Part shown: positions 11,501 to 23,450 of the stretch, piece after piece | Numbering within the stretch: position 1 is the first letter of the stretch | How the letters are laid out: each line of letters opens with the position of its first letter | Assembly (NCBI RefSeq): GCF_000247815.1 | Contig: NC_021673.1 | Coordinates: forward strand, 46,115,506 to 46,179,505 | Length of the DNA: 64,000 nt | From: Ficedula albicollis | Taxonomy: Eukaryota; Chordata; Aves; Passeriformes; Muscicapidae | Direction: 5' to 3' | Position numbers and translations under genes: made by a program | The notes under the pieces: generated by a model | What the model was told of the DNA's origin: nothing | Database searches by the model: none | The model's input: the letters and a program-made list of their open reading frames with translations, nothing else

Positions 11501-14500
11501 TGTTTTGCTTTTATTTATTTGGTGTTTAGAAGAGTGAGCTCGTAAATTGTTACTGACAGAAAATTGGATATTTATTAAGTAGTGGAAGATATGATTATTT
11601 TTTATTCACTTCTTCCTTCCTTAATCTTCAGAAAGCACTTTGTCTTTTTTATGTTTTAATCGAAGGCCATCAATGAGTTAGATGATTCCTTTTAGTTCTA
11701 GTTCAGTGAAAAATGAAGGCTGAGTTCTCTCCATCCAGACATTTTAAGCTATGCAACAGAAATCCCTGAAGAAGGATTTTAAAACAAAGAATAATAATGT
11801 GTCTGTAATTGAAGCAGACATGTCACAGGAGGTGCCACTAGGCAGGATTTGATGGGGAACTCATCTAGCTCAAGTGTCTGGAAATGCCTGTCGGTACCCC
11901 GACTGTATTTTATGGGCTGTGCTGCACTGCCCAGCACTCCAGCATGCAGACTTCTGTGAGGTGTGTGCAGAGTGCAGCAAGTGATCCGTGGGGCTGCAGT
12001 GCCATCTGCTGATGCACCCATTTACTGCAGAAACAGCAGTGTCCAGCTGCAAACTTACAGGGCAGCCTTGTCATTTATAACGCATAAATACGCCTAAAAT
12101 AGCACTTGGCAAATGGGTTGGGGATTTTGTTTGCTAAGAAAGCAGAATTTCTGGCTAGGAAGTACGCCAAGATTCTTTAGCTCCTTTCCTGACATCTCAC
12201 ATCTTTGTAAATCAAAACCAAATTTCCTACATTCCTGCCTTCTTTTGAAAAATTGTATTTAGGTTCCTGTATTTTTTTTTATATATACTTTTGATTCTTC
12301 TTATCCCTGAGATCTTTTTTGCAGTCCAAGCATGTAGGCAGTTGATAAAGCTTGAGGGACATAGTTCCTTCATTTGGTCAGTAAAAATACCTTGTTCCAA
12401 AGCAAACCAATCCAAGAGCATATCAGGGTAGCCAGCCTTACCTCCAGTACTTCTGTGCATCCATTCACAGGGAAACCACTGGGAGCATCTGCTCCCAAGC
12501 AGGCTTCTCAAGCCTGTTCCCTTATTTTGCTTCCCATACAAATGCCCCCAAGGGGAAGGATGTCCCCTATGGATCTACAGATGGTCTGTTACCTATGTGA
12601 AGAAGACAGGCACTGATGCAGCACAGTAATGTGTGCTTCTGCTGCCTGCACAGGTCAGTGCAGCAGTGAAATCGGCCCACAGGAATGTAGGATGTAGCCC
12701 ATGCATCTATAGGGCTGTGGAGCCAGTGGTGCTGGCTGAATTTAAGTTGATGTAAATGTGCCAGACAAGATTAGGGATTCTGCTGTATTGCCTCACAAAT
12801 AACTAACTTTCTAGTTTGGTCTTTATTTGTAAAAAACAACAAAAGGAGGTCTCGAGGTAATTTGCATTTCAGATAGAGTCATGAGTCAGGCTGCTAATTG
12901 ATTTGAGATAAACTTGTAGACAAACATTTGCTTTTGTGCTCTGAAAAAAACAGTCAATTTAGACTGGTTTGTTCTCATGCCAGGATGTGCTTCTGTCCTG
13001 TTCCTACACCAAGCTTTGCTATTGACACTCCTTTTTTTTTGTCATTATCAGTGCTACCAGTGATTTGAACTGCTCAGGGATGAATGTTTATGCTTTCTTT
13101 CCAGTCCTGCTTATCTGAGTAAAACACAATTCTACTATCTCTCTATCCCTACATAAAACTAACTTTTAGAACAAGAAATAACCTAATCCTCTACTTTTAT
13201 GTATTTTTCTGAATTGGATCTTATCAGAACATTGGTACATCTTGATCATTTCTATCTTCCCAGATACAAGAACTACAGAGAATTGAAAACGTAGTAGTGA
13301 TGAGTGCAAGTTCAATAGCATCTTCCTTTTTTCAGGATCTAAATGTAGGGGTGCAGCCAAGTTATTTTACCACAGCATTACTTTTCTCTCCTTGAGCCTT
13401 CTGTGACATTGGACCATCCTTAGCAAGAAGACGTGGTTCTTCTAGCAGAGCAGTCCAAGACAGATTTTAATAAAAATTCACATAAAGTGTAGAAAAAAAA
13501 ATGAGAATGGCCTCAAGCCAAGCCTTGGAGGCATCAAAAACTTTGCCCCTTACTGTATTTCAGCTGGATTTCCTGGGAAAATTTCTTAGCAATAGTTCCT
13601 TGCCTAATACCCATTTCCTGCTCTACAGAGACCTTGCAGCAACTGTGGAGAGCAGTTTTCTTCTGATCTGACCAAAAATTTTTAGCACACAATTCTAAAA
13701 AAACCAGCTTTTTGCTAGATAAGCTTGTTTGGTTGAGCTTATTTCAGATTCTAGGCTACTAGACCACATGGGACTGTGTCCACTTTCTTTTCTGGGCTTC
13801 CTTGTTTTTCTGTTCCTTTCACCCTTCAGGCTATTCATCTTCTCCTTTTTAAATCCTTCAAGATGTTGTGTCTCTCCCAGTCCTTCTGAAACCTTTATCT
13901 GCCCTATAGTGCGGTTGCACCTGAGCTGGCTTTAAACTGTTTGGGCACTACTGGCTGCAGCTTTGCTGCCAAAGCATCAGCCTGAGGGCAGGACTGCCCA
14001 GCTCCTTCAAGAGGTTTCACAGCCCATACCAAGTTCTGCCTTATCAGGGTTAAGCTGCTGGCAGGTCTTAGGTGAGCTGAAAGCAAAGGGCATACACTGC
14101 CATCACTGCGGTGGCATCACTCTACTGTGATGTGTATGAAACGGTGAGTAGGCACACAAGAAGCTGCCATTTAAACAAAACAGCAAAGCTGTCAAACATT
14201 ATCAGAGTCCCAGTTACCGTTTTATAGCCTACTTAAGTTCTTCCTGGTATTCTTCTTCTTAAAGATCCAGTTCTTTGAGTAATAAGGGAAAATAGATACT
14301 ACTGATGGAACTGTAGGCTATTCCTTCTTCTGAGTCTTCAGCATCTCTTATCTCTTGTGTTTGCTATATGAACATGGAAAAAGAATGTGCCCTGAGAGAA
14401 TATTCATAGACAGTTGTTATGACAACTTGCTGCTTCCAGTATATAACAACTTTAACAAAAAGATTTCAAAAGATGCAGCAGACACTGGACCTAATTTATT

Positions 14501-16333
14501 GAAAGCATGGCAAGTTTGGCAGTTCTGGCTTTACAATGAAGTGAAGTAAACTACAGCACAGCTAAAACTTGGCACAGCTCAGGTGGCAAATTTGTGACAG
14601 AATTGTTTATATTGTCATGTCAAGATGAAAAGTTCATGAGCAAATTTCCTATAGTGAAATAATTTATGTACCTGTATGCATTGCATTAAATTATGTTATT
14701 TTATTACTTTTTCAGGGGTAAGAAGGATTCAGATGATCTTGATCAGTGAAAGATCAAGTTCGAGGTTTGGAACAGACTAAATACACACTTGAATATGGCT
14801 GACTTGTAAAAGTGATGCACCTGAAAGATTCCCTATAGCAAAATTACCTCGAGCTTATTGTGAATAGTTTATATCACCAAATTTTAAAGGAAACACTCCA
14901 ATGCATTATATTAGGACCTATATCTTTGTGTGGACAAGATTAACAAAGTTGTGCAGTCATTGTAGTTATAGGAAGTATTTGATTCTAGTGCAATAATTCT
15001 GGTTTTCCTTCATGAATTCAGAAGCCAAACTAAACCCTTGTGCTTAATTGTGTTTCCTTTTACTGCTGAGCCAAGAACACAGGAAGATTTGCAGTTAATT
15101 AAATCTTCTGGCACGGTACATGGGTCCCGCAGAGGAGCATTTCAGATGAGAAGAGGTGCAGCCAGAAAGTGGTAGAAGTGTAGCTTTTGAGCCAGCAGGA
15201 CTCCCAGCCATGCTTATGCTGTTCTGGGAATTGAAGGGGCTTGAAAACAGCTGAAAGTCAAGTTTTCCTTTACCTCACCTGCATCAGGGAAAAGCAGACC
15301 TCTGATACAGGCAAAGACTGGCCCTTTTGAGAGAAACAGATCTATTTAATTATTTGTAATTTCAACATCACTAAAAATTAACAAAGATTTGAGAGTGCCA
15401 ACTTGGCCTGTGCAAAGCAGCTGAGCCACTTGTAACTGGCATATACAGTCCTGTATTGACTCTGCTGGGAAGGCAACTTGACTCAAACTCTGAAAGCCTT
15501 GTTTCTAGAACTGCATGTGTGATTTGATATGCGGGTGTGAATTCTACTGAAATCAGCAGCACACTGACAGCACTCAAAGCTTTTTAAAACAGGCCAGATT
15601 TAAAGGTGTCTTCTGTAACTGACTGACTTCTCTGTGCCTAAGTCAAAACTAAAATGTCTGATCTGCTTATGTGGAACAAAAGGCAAGACCCTTCCACTCA
15701 GTAGGAGTCAGGCTGATTTACAATCAAAACAGTATTTTATTTTACCTTATTATGCCTTGAAATGTGACCCTCCTAGAACTAAATAGATGTGCAATCGTAG
15801 GCTAAGTTGAGTTCATTAGTGAGATGACATAAAACTGCTCAGCATATTGGGTGTTATATATGTATGTCCTAGCAAACAGAGTTCTGCATTAAAATCAGTT
15901 GAGTTGCAGATCTGTTTCTGGGGAACAGGCTGTTTGCTTTTTCTTTAGTTTTTAATTTCTGCAAATTGTTACACCAGATGGCCTGTTGAGCCAACAATAG
16001 ATCATCATGTCTCACCACAATGGGATCCTTTCTGACTGCTAGTCAAAGCAGTTCAGTATCAGTCCTCACCAAGCACATTCCCAACAACTTCACCTTAATT
16101 ATTTGTCTCCATCTGGTCCATGGTAGTATAAACAATTTCCTGCCTCTTTGCATAGCATCAGAAATGCACATAAATAAGCAATCTAGTGCTGAATTCTTTT
16201 GAATGCATTAAATCCCATTTGTGATGTTAGCACATCCCACACTTCCGTGGGTAACTGAATACTAATTATGGTAGAGTTGGATAATTAACTACTTCTATTT
16301 TTAAATTGCACTCTTTGATTTTTAATCCCACAG

Positions 16334-16511
16334 AGGTCTCAGTCTGCATTCTCCCTGGCTAGTGAAGATATGGCCAGTAAAGGACAAGACCTTGCATCAT
16401 CTGTGACCGAGGCTCTTCAGAGGCAGCAAAAGGGACAGTCCAGGAAGCAGAAGGAACGCAAGCTCTCTGCTTTACCCAGCTGGAAGAGTGTAGACAGACT
16501 AAATGAAACAA
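16334..16511 (+). CDS. MYRIP: MYRIP coding exon W5
   Basis: The 178-nt exon encodes RSQSAFSLASEDMASKGQ at its start and ALPSWKSVDRLNET at its end, matching human RSQSAFSISGEDA and ALPSWKSVDRLDET. The middle is variable, rich in Gln, Lys and Ser. It starts in phase 0 after CCCACAG and ends with one base of a Ser codon before donor GTAAAT, which is completed by W6. It is part of the myosin-binding central region of the family. Confidence 0.95.
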
Positions 16512-17254
16512 GTAAATATTTCTAGTATGAATAAGATTATTTTTTTGGTTCTCACTCACATGTGGAATAAATACAACTTAAAGCAAGGACCTTCTTGAGG
16601 GCGTTTCTGCTGACCTCTGTGCTTTCAGAGGTCACATGTAAAATGCATGTTTGATTTTGTGTCACAGTTTCATTGGGCTATGTCATTGCTTATCTTAACT
16701 TTCTTTAAAAAAAAATCATTCAAAATTTGGGTCTTTGTGAAATTGATTTTGGACTGTTACAAAATTTAGACAACTAGTTTGGATACATTTCAGGGCTTCT
16801 AAGACAAGAGTTCAAGGGCCATTCTTAGTCATTGGTAATCTGTCCTCCAGTTGAAGGAGTTTGCAGCCCATTGTATCCCTTCCATGGCACAGGATGACTG
16901 TTCACAAGGTTACATGGTGAGTCAGTCATTAAAATAATTCACATTTAGAATTCCTCCTTACAACTTTATTTTCAACCCTGATTAATTCACAAATGCAGTG
17001 CTCTGTGCAGCTCTACTCACTGGTGCTTCCAGACTAGTTTGAGGAGGCTGTAGGAGTAGGAACTTCCCAGACCAGCAGCTTCCCTAGATCTGGTCTTTGT
17101 CATCATGCATTAGGTATGGATGTAAGTATGGATGACGGATGGTGAGCAGCTTTCCAAGTTAGCTCCATTCCTCAATCAACACCCTGGGATAGAATGCAAT
17201 TCCCTGCTTACTTCTAGATGACATAAAGACACGTTGTAACTGAAGAAGATATCA

Positions 17255-17565
17255 GTGTATATAAGTATCTGAAGGGAGGGTGTCAGAGGATGGAGTCAGG
17301 CTCTGCTCAGTGGTGCCAAGCAATAGGACAGGAGAGAGACAACAGGCAGAAACTGATGCACAGGGAGTTCTGCTTGAATATGAGAAAGACCTTCTTCACT
17401 ATGCAGGTGACCAAGCGCTGGAACAGGTTGCCCAGAGATGCTGTGGAGTCCCCTTCACTGAAGATATTCAAGAACCCGGATGCAATCCTGTGCCATGTGC
17501 AGGTTGGTTGGACCAGCTGACCCACTGTGGTCCCTTCCAACCTAAGCCTTTCTGTGCTTCTGCAG
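17255..17565 (+). mobile_element. CR1 LINE 3' fragment, sense
   Basis: The stretch follows the bird CR1 consensus in order: TATAAGTATCTGAAGGGAGG, CAGTGGTGCCAAGCAATAGG, the TTCTGCTTGAATATGAGAAA segment, CTGGAACAGGTTGCCCAGAG, GTGGAGTCCCCTTCACTGA, and finally GGTCCCTTCCAACC followed by TTTCTGTGCTTCTG. Only the 3' end is present, as is usual for 5'-truncated copies. The open frames here on both strands belong to this element and are not functional genes. Confidence 0.95.
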
Positions 17566-20339
17566 CTGTGGCTCCTGCTCTTGGGGTGGCCCTGTGTCCA
17601 TTGTCTCTCTTCTGGCTGAAGCATTTGTGAGGTGTACAAGAGTGTAGCACCAGGCAACTCCCTCACCATAGAGTTAGTTAGTTTTTACATCTACAGCTGC
17701 ACAAGGGGAAGAGCTGAACTCATTGCAGCAGCATTACCTGGCTCCAAGTGTTGTCATCCCATGGCAGAATCTGCTTGTTCTTGCTTCTTCTCTTGTAGCA
17801 ACTGTAGAACCCATCTGACCCCATAGCACATTGGTTTATGAAGCTGTGCAAGATGAAAACTTCTCTTTTATGGGGTGAGTTCTCTGGTGCTGTAACTCCC
17901 ACTGCTGCCTCACTAGGTGCTGGCAAACAGTAGCTGTTAAAATGTGTGTTGGGGTTTGGTGGGGACCAGGGGACGAGGGCTGCCCATCTGTTCAATTTGT
18001 TTATCTGTAATGCCAGTTTGACAGCTGGGGAGACTGAAATTTAGACGGCTTCAGTATACTTCTTCTTCCCTGTGAAAGAAATTAATATTAAAGTAGTACT
18101 AAAATCTGACTTAACCAAGTATTCATTACTCTGTGAATTTCTTAATCAACCCACTGTCAGAAGTTTTTTTCTCCTGGGTATTTTAGAGGAAGGCCTATTT
18201 TCAGTAAAGCAGTTATTTGGTAATTAAATTTAAGAACCCACTTGAATCCCATTGCATTCAACCGTTGAGCAATTTAGTATTCAACAATTGCTTAACAATA
18301 GCAGAATGACAAATTGACCCAGTTTCTTTTCGGGTGCTCGACACAGAGGATTTGTTCTGCTTCTTTCAACTAAAAACCACATTTGTGGTGAAATTGTGGT
18401 GCCTATTGAGCTAATAGTAAATAGCTGATTGTACTAATATCTGTAAGTATGGTGTCTCACCTATGCAGTAATAAGCAGCTTTGTATAATGATACAGAAAA
18501 CAAGAGAAGTCTCAACCAAGAGTCTAATGTGGTAACATCAATGGGCTTTTTAGGCATGTAGCCAAATAGTTCACAATTCTGTTTTTTTTTTTTCAATACA
18601 GTTCATATTGGTTTAAATGATGACTGAAGAGCCACATTATGATACTGTCCTTTTTTTCCCCCCTTTATCAATAGTCTTACAATGAAACTTCTTAAATATT
18701 TTTTCCTATTCTCATGGATGAATTACAGCTTATGCCCAAAGAATTGTGTGAAAAAGCCATTCTTTCAAGTAAGTGACTTCATTTTGAAAAATCAGGAAGG
18801 GAGCACTTGACATTGCAGAATAAAACTGGGGTAAAACTGAGTCAGCTTTCTGAATATTGAGTTCTCAGTGGCTTTCTATTCTGTTTGCCCTCTAAGATAT
18901 AATCAGCTACTATCCTGTCCTTTCTTCAGTTAACTGAGGTTGGCTTACTGATTCTCACGTGGTGTTGTTAAATAGAATAAGGGGATATGGTTTGGGGGAG
19001 AAAAAAGTTTGTGGCTCCCCATTACATTTGTGTAATGTGGTGCAGATGAATTCAGTTCCCGTTGGAGATTTATATCCTGCAGAGCTGTTGGCTTTGTTTG
19101 AAGGAATGATGTTTTAAGGAATGTTCTTTGTCTCAAGAGACCCTATACTTAGATTAGTTAGTATAGTTGAGAAAAGTGAACAAGCATAAGTTTATGCTTG
19201 ATAGTTTGTTTGGTTTTTTTTTCCTCCAAAATCAGGGGTTAAAATATAGAATTATTAGTTCTTCTTACACATCTGACTTCAGTAATATGCTAGGTTGGTC
19301 ACTGCTACAACAGAACTAGTATTGTTTTGATTTCCTTTTAAGTAGGAGTAAGAATTGGATTTTCTCAAGTTCTCTGAATTAACTTAAAACTTAGGAAGTA
19401 AAAACAAGCCAAAAGGATTCAAATGAGGAAGAAATGCAAAATTTGTCATAAAACTCTCAAAGCCCCTAAGTTTAATTACCATTTAATTTTTGTTTTGCTT
19501 TTGTGGGAGTGATTTGGTGATAGTAGTGCACCTCAGACTTTTTTTTATTTTAACTAAGCAGAGCTTACTGCATACTAATGTTCTTTATGAACAGTTGCAA
19601 GGAAAAAAGTAATCTTCTTTTCATCCTAGTATTTGTAGACATCTAATGCAAAATGCCTAATTATATTCTACAACAGACACAGATATTACTGCGTCCTTTT
19701 GAAAATAGTGATGTTCTGCTTACATTTTGAGAAAACTAATGGTTTATATTAAGTATTTTTATAGGTTTCTGAAAATAACAAATTTGAATCCATAGGAGGA
19801 ATCCTTAAGTCTGAAAAGTTCATTCAGTAGGCTGGATTACTGTGTAAATCCATGGCATTATGTATTTTTCAAGTGCTGAAGAAGGCAGAGTCGTCACACA
19901 TCCATATTTCCCAAAAAGGGAATTTTCAATTTTGATTGGAAATGAAATCTAAATTTAGAAGAAATGCAATTCTCAGAGTTATGAGAGTTAAATAACACTT
20001 TCTGACCATATTTGTGACTTTTTTTGGTTTTTATGTTGGAGTTGTAAGGCATGCTCTGAAAATGTGGAAGGATACAAGAGCAGCAGTGCTTGTGTCAGAC
20101 AGAAGGCTCGTTTGATATTTAGTCTGGGGTACAACAGCAGCCATAAGCAAGAGTCTAGGAGAGATTAGAACAAAACATGTATTTTTCATACTGCCTCTAA
20201 CTAGGCTCTGAACATCTAGAACTTTCAATTTAATTACTAACTCAGCTAGAATTCTTTTTCTGTATTTAGTAAATTTTAGTGGATTTCTCCTCCATGTTCA
20301 TAGCATTCTCTGTTTTAACACAGATAATTTCAAGCATCC

Positions 20340-20710
20340 AGAACAACCTTAGGCAAGAAGCTCCATAGATCTGGTATCCATTGCTTCCCACTCTTTTTTT
20401 TTTTGTTTAGAACTTTGATTTCTCTAGCTTCCCTTCATACCCTCTAGTAATTAGGTTGGAAGAGATTTCCCTCTTTTAGCATGTATTCTCTCAGTCTTCT
20501 GTCTTCCAGATGGCAGAGTTCTGGCTCTCGTATTCATTCCATGAATGGATGCTATTTCAGAACCTAGTGTATCCTTTGTTGCTCTTCCTGGTTCTTTTTC
20601 CGTGAATGGATGCTATTTCAGAACCTGGTATATCCTTTGTTGCTCTTCCTGGTTCTTTTTCCATCTTTCCTTTTCAATGTGGGGGACCAGAATTGCACAC
20701 AGAATCAAAG
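20340..20710 (-). mobile_element. Probable ancient CR1/L3-like LINE fragment, antisense
   Basis: Short blocks such as TTGCTCTTCCTGGTTC and GGGGACCAGAATTGCACACA resemble the reverse complement of the CR1/L3 untranslated region, where a similar motif reads 'gaccagaactg(c/g)acacag'. Divergence is high and the ends are uncertain. An internal 61-bp tandem duplication is listed separately. Confidence 0.4.
20542..20663. repeat. Two-copy tandem duplication, 61 bp
   Basis: The unit beginning TGAATGGATGCTATTTCAGA is present at 20542 to 20602 and 20603 to 20663. The copies differ at a few positions (CCTAGTGTA against CCTGGTATA), so they are not an identical assembly echo. Confidence 0.93.
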
Positions 20711-21000
20711 ACATTTGCAAAATTCAGAATTTATACATGCCTGTATGCTTATGTTCCCTCAGTCTTTCCTAATCACTCTTTTCCAAAAACACTTTGGTCC
20801 AAGTACTCTTCCATTTTAGTCATCACCATGACTTAAAGTGGTGGCTTCTGAGTAGTAGGGCAGCTTGGCTCTCAACATGGGAGAGTTCACCTGGCAGCAG
20901 CACTTGCACTTGTTAGTTTTGTTGAAACTTTCAACCTGTGGCAAGTAAAAGCAGCCTTTCAGAGTGTGTGACCACAGCTGTCCTTGTTTCCTTTTCATAG

Positions 21001-21650
21001 GTCCACCTTCTGTTTTCCAAAGCAGCGATGGAAACTGGGTGGCTTTGCAGAATGTCGCTCTGCCTCGTCCTCGAATGCTCGCCAAACCAAAGAGTCAGGT
21101 GTTCAGAGCTTTGGAGAATGAGTCCAGTGTTGTGTCTGCCTATGATGAGATGGGCTCGGACAGCGAGGATGAGTATGACTGGAACGTGGCCTTGAACAAG
21201 CTGCGGCGGAGACCTCGCCAATTGCCAGACGACTTCTACTACTCCAGCTCCCAGTATGGCACCGAGTGGGTTTATGGCAATGATCAGTACCAGGCAGTGA
21301 CCTCCCCCTCTTCTGGGTTATACACCAACACTGAGACTCTGTTGTCCGATTCGGAAACATCTTCAGTAAACTCTTCCCAGGAAGCTAAAGGACCTAGCAA
21401 ACTTCTCTGGTTGCAAAGCAGAACTCAAGGTGATATGCCCAGAATGGAAAAGAAGCACTTCCATGGAGAACTAGATGTAAATTTCAATCCACAGGCAACC
21501 AGCTTGGAGTATTCAGACAGCAGTGAGACTGAAGAAGTCCATTATGATTTAGAAAAGAGATCAAGAAGGTGGAAGAAGAACAAAGCCATCTCTGAAGACT
21601 TATGTGAAGAAAAGAATCAGGCAAAAACCAACGAGATTAATTTAAGTCAG
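21001..21650 (+). CDS. MYRIP: MYRIP coding exon W6 (large central exon)
   Basis: This 650-nt exon (two phased bases plus 216 codons) is the largest of the gene. It encodes SSDGNWVALQNVALPRPRML, then AYDEMGSDSEDEYDW, LLSDSETSSVNSSQEA, HGELDVNFNPQATS and a basic RRWKKNK stretch, ending INLSQ. Human MYRIP has SPDGNWVALKDG, AYDEMGSDSEEDFDW, SDSETSSAGSS and HGELDVNFNPQ in the same order. The segment is acidic and serine-rich, probably disordered, and corresponds to the central myosin-binding part. It is preceded by TCCTTTTCATAG and followed by donor GTAATT. Confidence 0.97.
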
Positions 21651-21765
21651 GTAATTATGCTTGAGATTACCAAATGCATTTTCAAGAAGAGCTGGGCAAA
21701 ACTAATTAAGCTATGCTGGCAATATCATATGAATCACGAGTAGGAGGTGGAGTGTTCTTGCAAGT

Positions 21766-21937
21766 TTTATGTTCCTTATGTCTCCTAAATAATAATAAGA
21801 AAAAGTAGGGTGTTAGACAGGCTTTACCTTTTTCTCAAATAGGCCACCTTCTTTATGTTCCTTATGTCTCCTAAATAATAAGAAGAAAAAGTAGGGTGTT
21901 AGATAGGCTTTACCTTTTTCTCAAATAGGCCACCTTC
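21766..21937. repeat. Two-copy tandem duplication, 86 bp
   Basis: The unit beginning TTTATGTTCCTTATGTCTCC occurs at 21766 to 21851 and 21852 to 21937. Copies differ at a few positions (GACAGG against GATAGG, and the arrangement of the AATAAT run). It lies just downstream of the W6 donor. Confidence 0.95.
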
Positions 21938-22397
21938 ATCCAATCAAAGACATTGTTGATGTAAAATACAGTGCTCTTAAGAAAAAAACCCTCAAGATTG
22001 TCAACAGCTAAAAAAATGTTAATTAATCACTTGTTTTGTTGTACTGGTTGTTGTCTGTTTTCTTGATATAAAAAATAACTCATATGCCTGGGAATCTGCT
22101 CTGCGGTGTCTACAAATATTCTGGTAAAGGATAAATCTAATGAGTAGCAGAAATTCAAAAAGGACTTTTTGTGAAATCCAGTCCAAATGATGTCTGCTTT
22201 TAATTGGTCACCTTAAGATGAGTTCTGATGTGTTAGGGTGAGTGTTTGCAAACTACTTCCATTTAAATAATTTGTCAATTCACTAAGAAAACAAACAAAA
22301 CCCAAACAAGCAAGCAAAAACCCAAACTGTAATATCTCAGACTTGGAAAAACTGTTCATACAGCTTGAAGACAGCAAACATTTCTTTTAAATTACAG

Positions 22398-22538
22398 GTG
22401 CTGGGTAACCAGAAAGCCAAGAAGTCTCCTGTATTTGGAGTTTGTCCAGACTTGGGACTGATATTAAGGGATCCATTTGTCCCCCAGAATTTTGTTAGCA
22501 GTGCAAGCACACAAGCTCAGGAGAATATTAACCCCTAG
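22398..22538 (+). CDS. MYRIP: Candidate alternative last exon of MYRIP
   Basis: After TTTCTTTTAAATTACAG an in-phase frame runs 46 codons to TAG. It starts VLGNQKAKKSPVFGVCPDLG and ends QAQENINP. If joined to W6, which ends in phase 0, it would make a shortened MYRIP that keeps the Rab- and myosin-binding parts and lacks the conserved C-terminal region. A canonical AATAAA follows at 22925 to 22930. I do not recall this peptide in human MYRIP. The evidence is splice signal, phase and poly(A) signal only. Confidence 0.35.
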   Translation: MLGNQKAKKSPVFGVCPDLGLILRDPFVPQNFVSSASTQAQENINP

Positions 22539-22924
22539 CTCCATTTCACACATCCTACCCCTCTTAAATCCTAAAGCTGCATCATTGCTGCAGCAGAGTA
22601 ATAATAAGCCTGAAGCAAGGAGCTGAGGGCTGTCTTCTCCCTGTGCCTCTGATTATGAGTAGCCTGATTCAGTCTTAAAGATAACTGACCAAATTTAGGA
22701 TGCCTGGAACACTTTTTATTTCTTTGTGCTACTAGCCTGTATTTCTTATAGAAAAACATCAGTACAGCTGATTGTAAGTCAATGTTAGGATTCTAGGATT
22801 TCAGCAGGGCTTTCATGCTGGATGTCATTAATTCTGGACCCATTCCATCTGCTTTTAGGACAGAGTGTGGGTGTTTGGGGTGTCCTGTACTGATTAATTT
22901 ATACTTATGTCCTCACATGTTTAA

Positions 22925-22930
22925 AATAAA
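22925..22930 (+). terminator. Candidate intronic poly(A) signal
   Basis: AATAAA about 390 nt after the TAG of the candidate alternative last exon. It could end a short MYRIP transcript, but this hexamer is common in AT-rich introns. Confidence 0.3.
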
Positions 22931-23204
22931 CAGTGGTTGAAGGGGAGTGTGATGTATTGTAATGTGATCTGATGACACATCAGTGGCCAATATTGACTTC
23001 TTAGAACATCAGGCAGAATTACAAGGCTTTACAGGGACTGCACAAAGACCGTATCTTGTACATAAGACTTTAGCATTTAGCTTTCTGGCTTTGTGTATTC
23101 GTGCATGATCTCTGTGTGTCTGTATTCATATTGTGGCTTCCTAGTCTCATTAGACAATATGCAGAACACGGAAGATCAGAGCTCACCGAGAAGGTCCTAG
23201 AGAC

Positions 23205-23450
23205 ATTATAGAATCGTAGAGTCATTTAGATTGGAAACACTTTTCAGATCATCAAGTCCAGCAGTCAACCCAGCACTGCAGAGTCAACCACTAAACATTG
23301 TCTCTAAGTGCCATGACTACACATCTTTTAAATACCTCCAGGGTGGTGAATCAACCAGTTCCCTGGGCAGCCTGTTCCAGTGCTAGATAATCCTTTCTGT
23401 GGATAAATTTTTCATAATATTCAATCTAAACCTCTCCCATGCTCATCCAG
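23205..23450 (-). mobile_element. CR1 LINE 3' fragment, antisense
   Basis: The + strand begins TATAGAATCGTAGAGTCATT, the reversed CR1 3' terminal repeat, then TCAGATCATCAAGTCCAGCA, TTTTAAATACCTCCAGGGTG, CTGGGCAGCCTGTTCCAGTG and ATATTCAATCTAAACCTC. This order matches the reverse complement of a bird CR1 3' end. It is truncated at its 5' end. Confidence 0.93.

Larger units (their letters stand above)
4025..16333 (+). other. MYRIP: MYRIP intron, 12.3 kb
   Basis: Intron between W4 (GTGAGT) and W5 (CACAG). It contains a 49-bp tandem duplication at 5034 to 5133 and an antisense 153-codon open frame at 5108 to 5569, both listed separately. The remainder is AT-rich unique-looking sequence in which I recognise no exon with protein similarity, no RNA gene and no clear transposable element. 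Confidence 0.75.
16512..21000 (+). other. MYRIP: MYRIP intron
   Basis: Intron between W5 and W6. It contains a CR1 3' fragment (17255 to 17565), a probable ancient CR1-like stretch (20340 to 20710) and a 61-bp tandem duplication (20542 to 20663). No further gene is seen. Confidence 0.8.

Noticed and set aside
17280..17669. Overlapping 116- and 120-codon open frames on both strands
   Set aside because: They fall mostly in the 3' untranslated part of a CR1 element, which does not code for protein.
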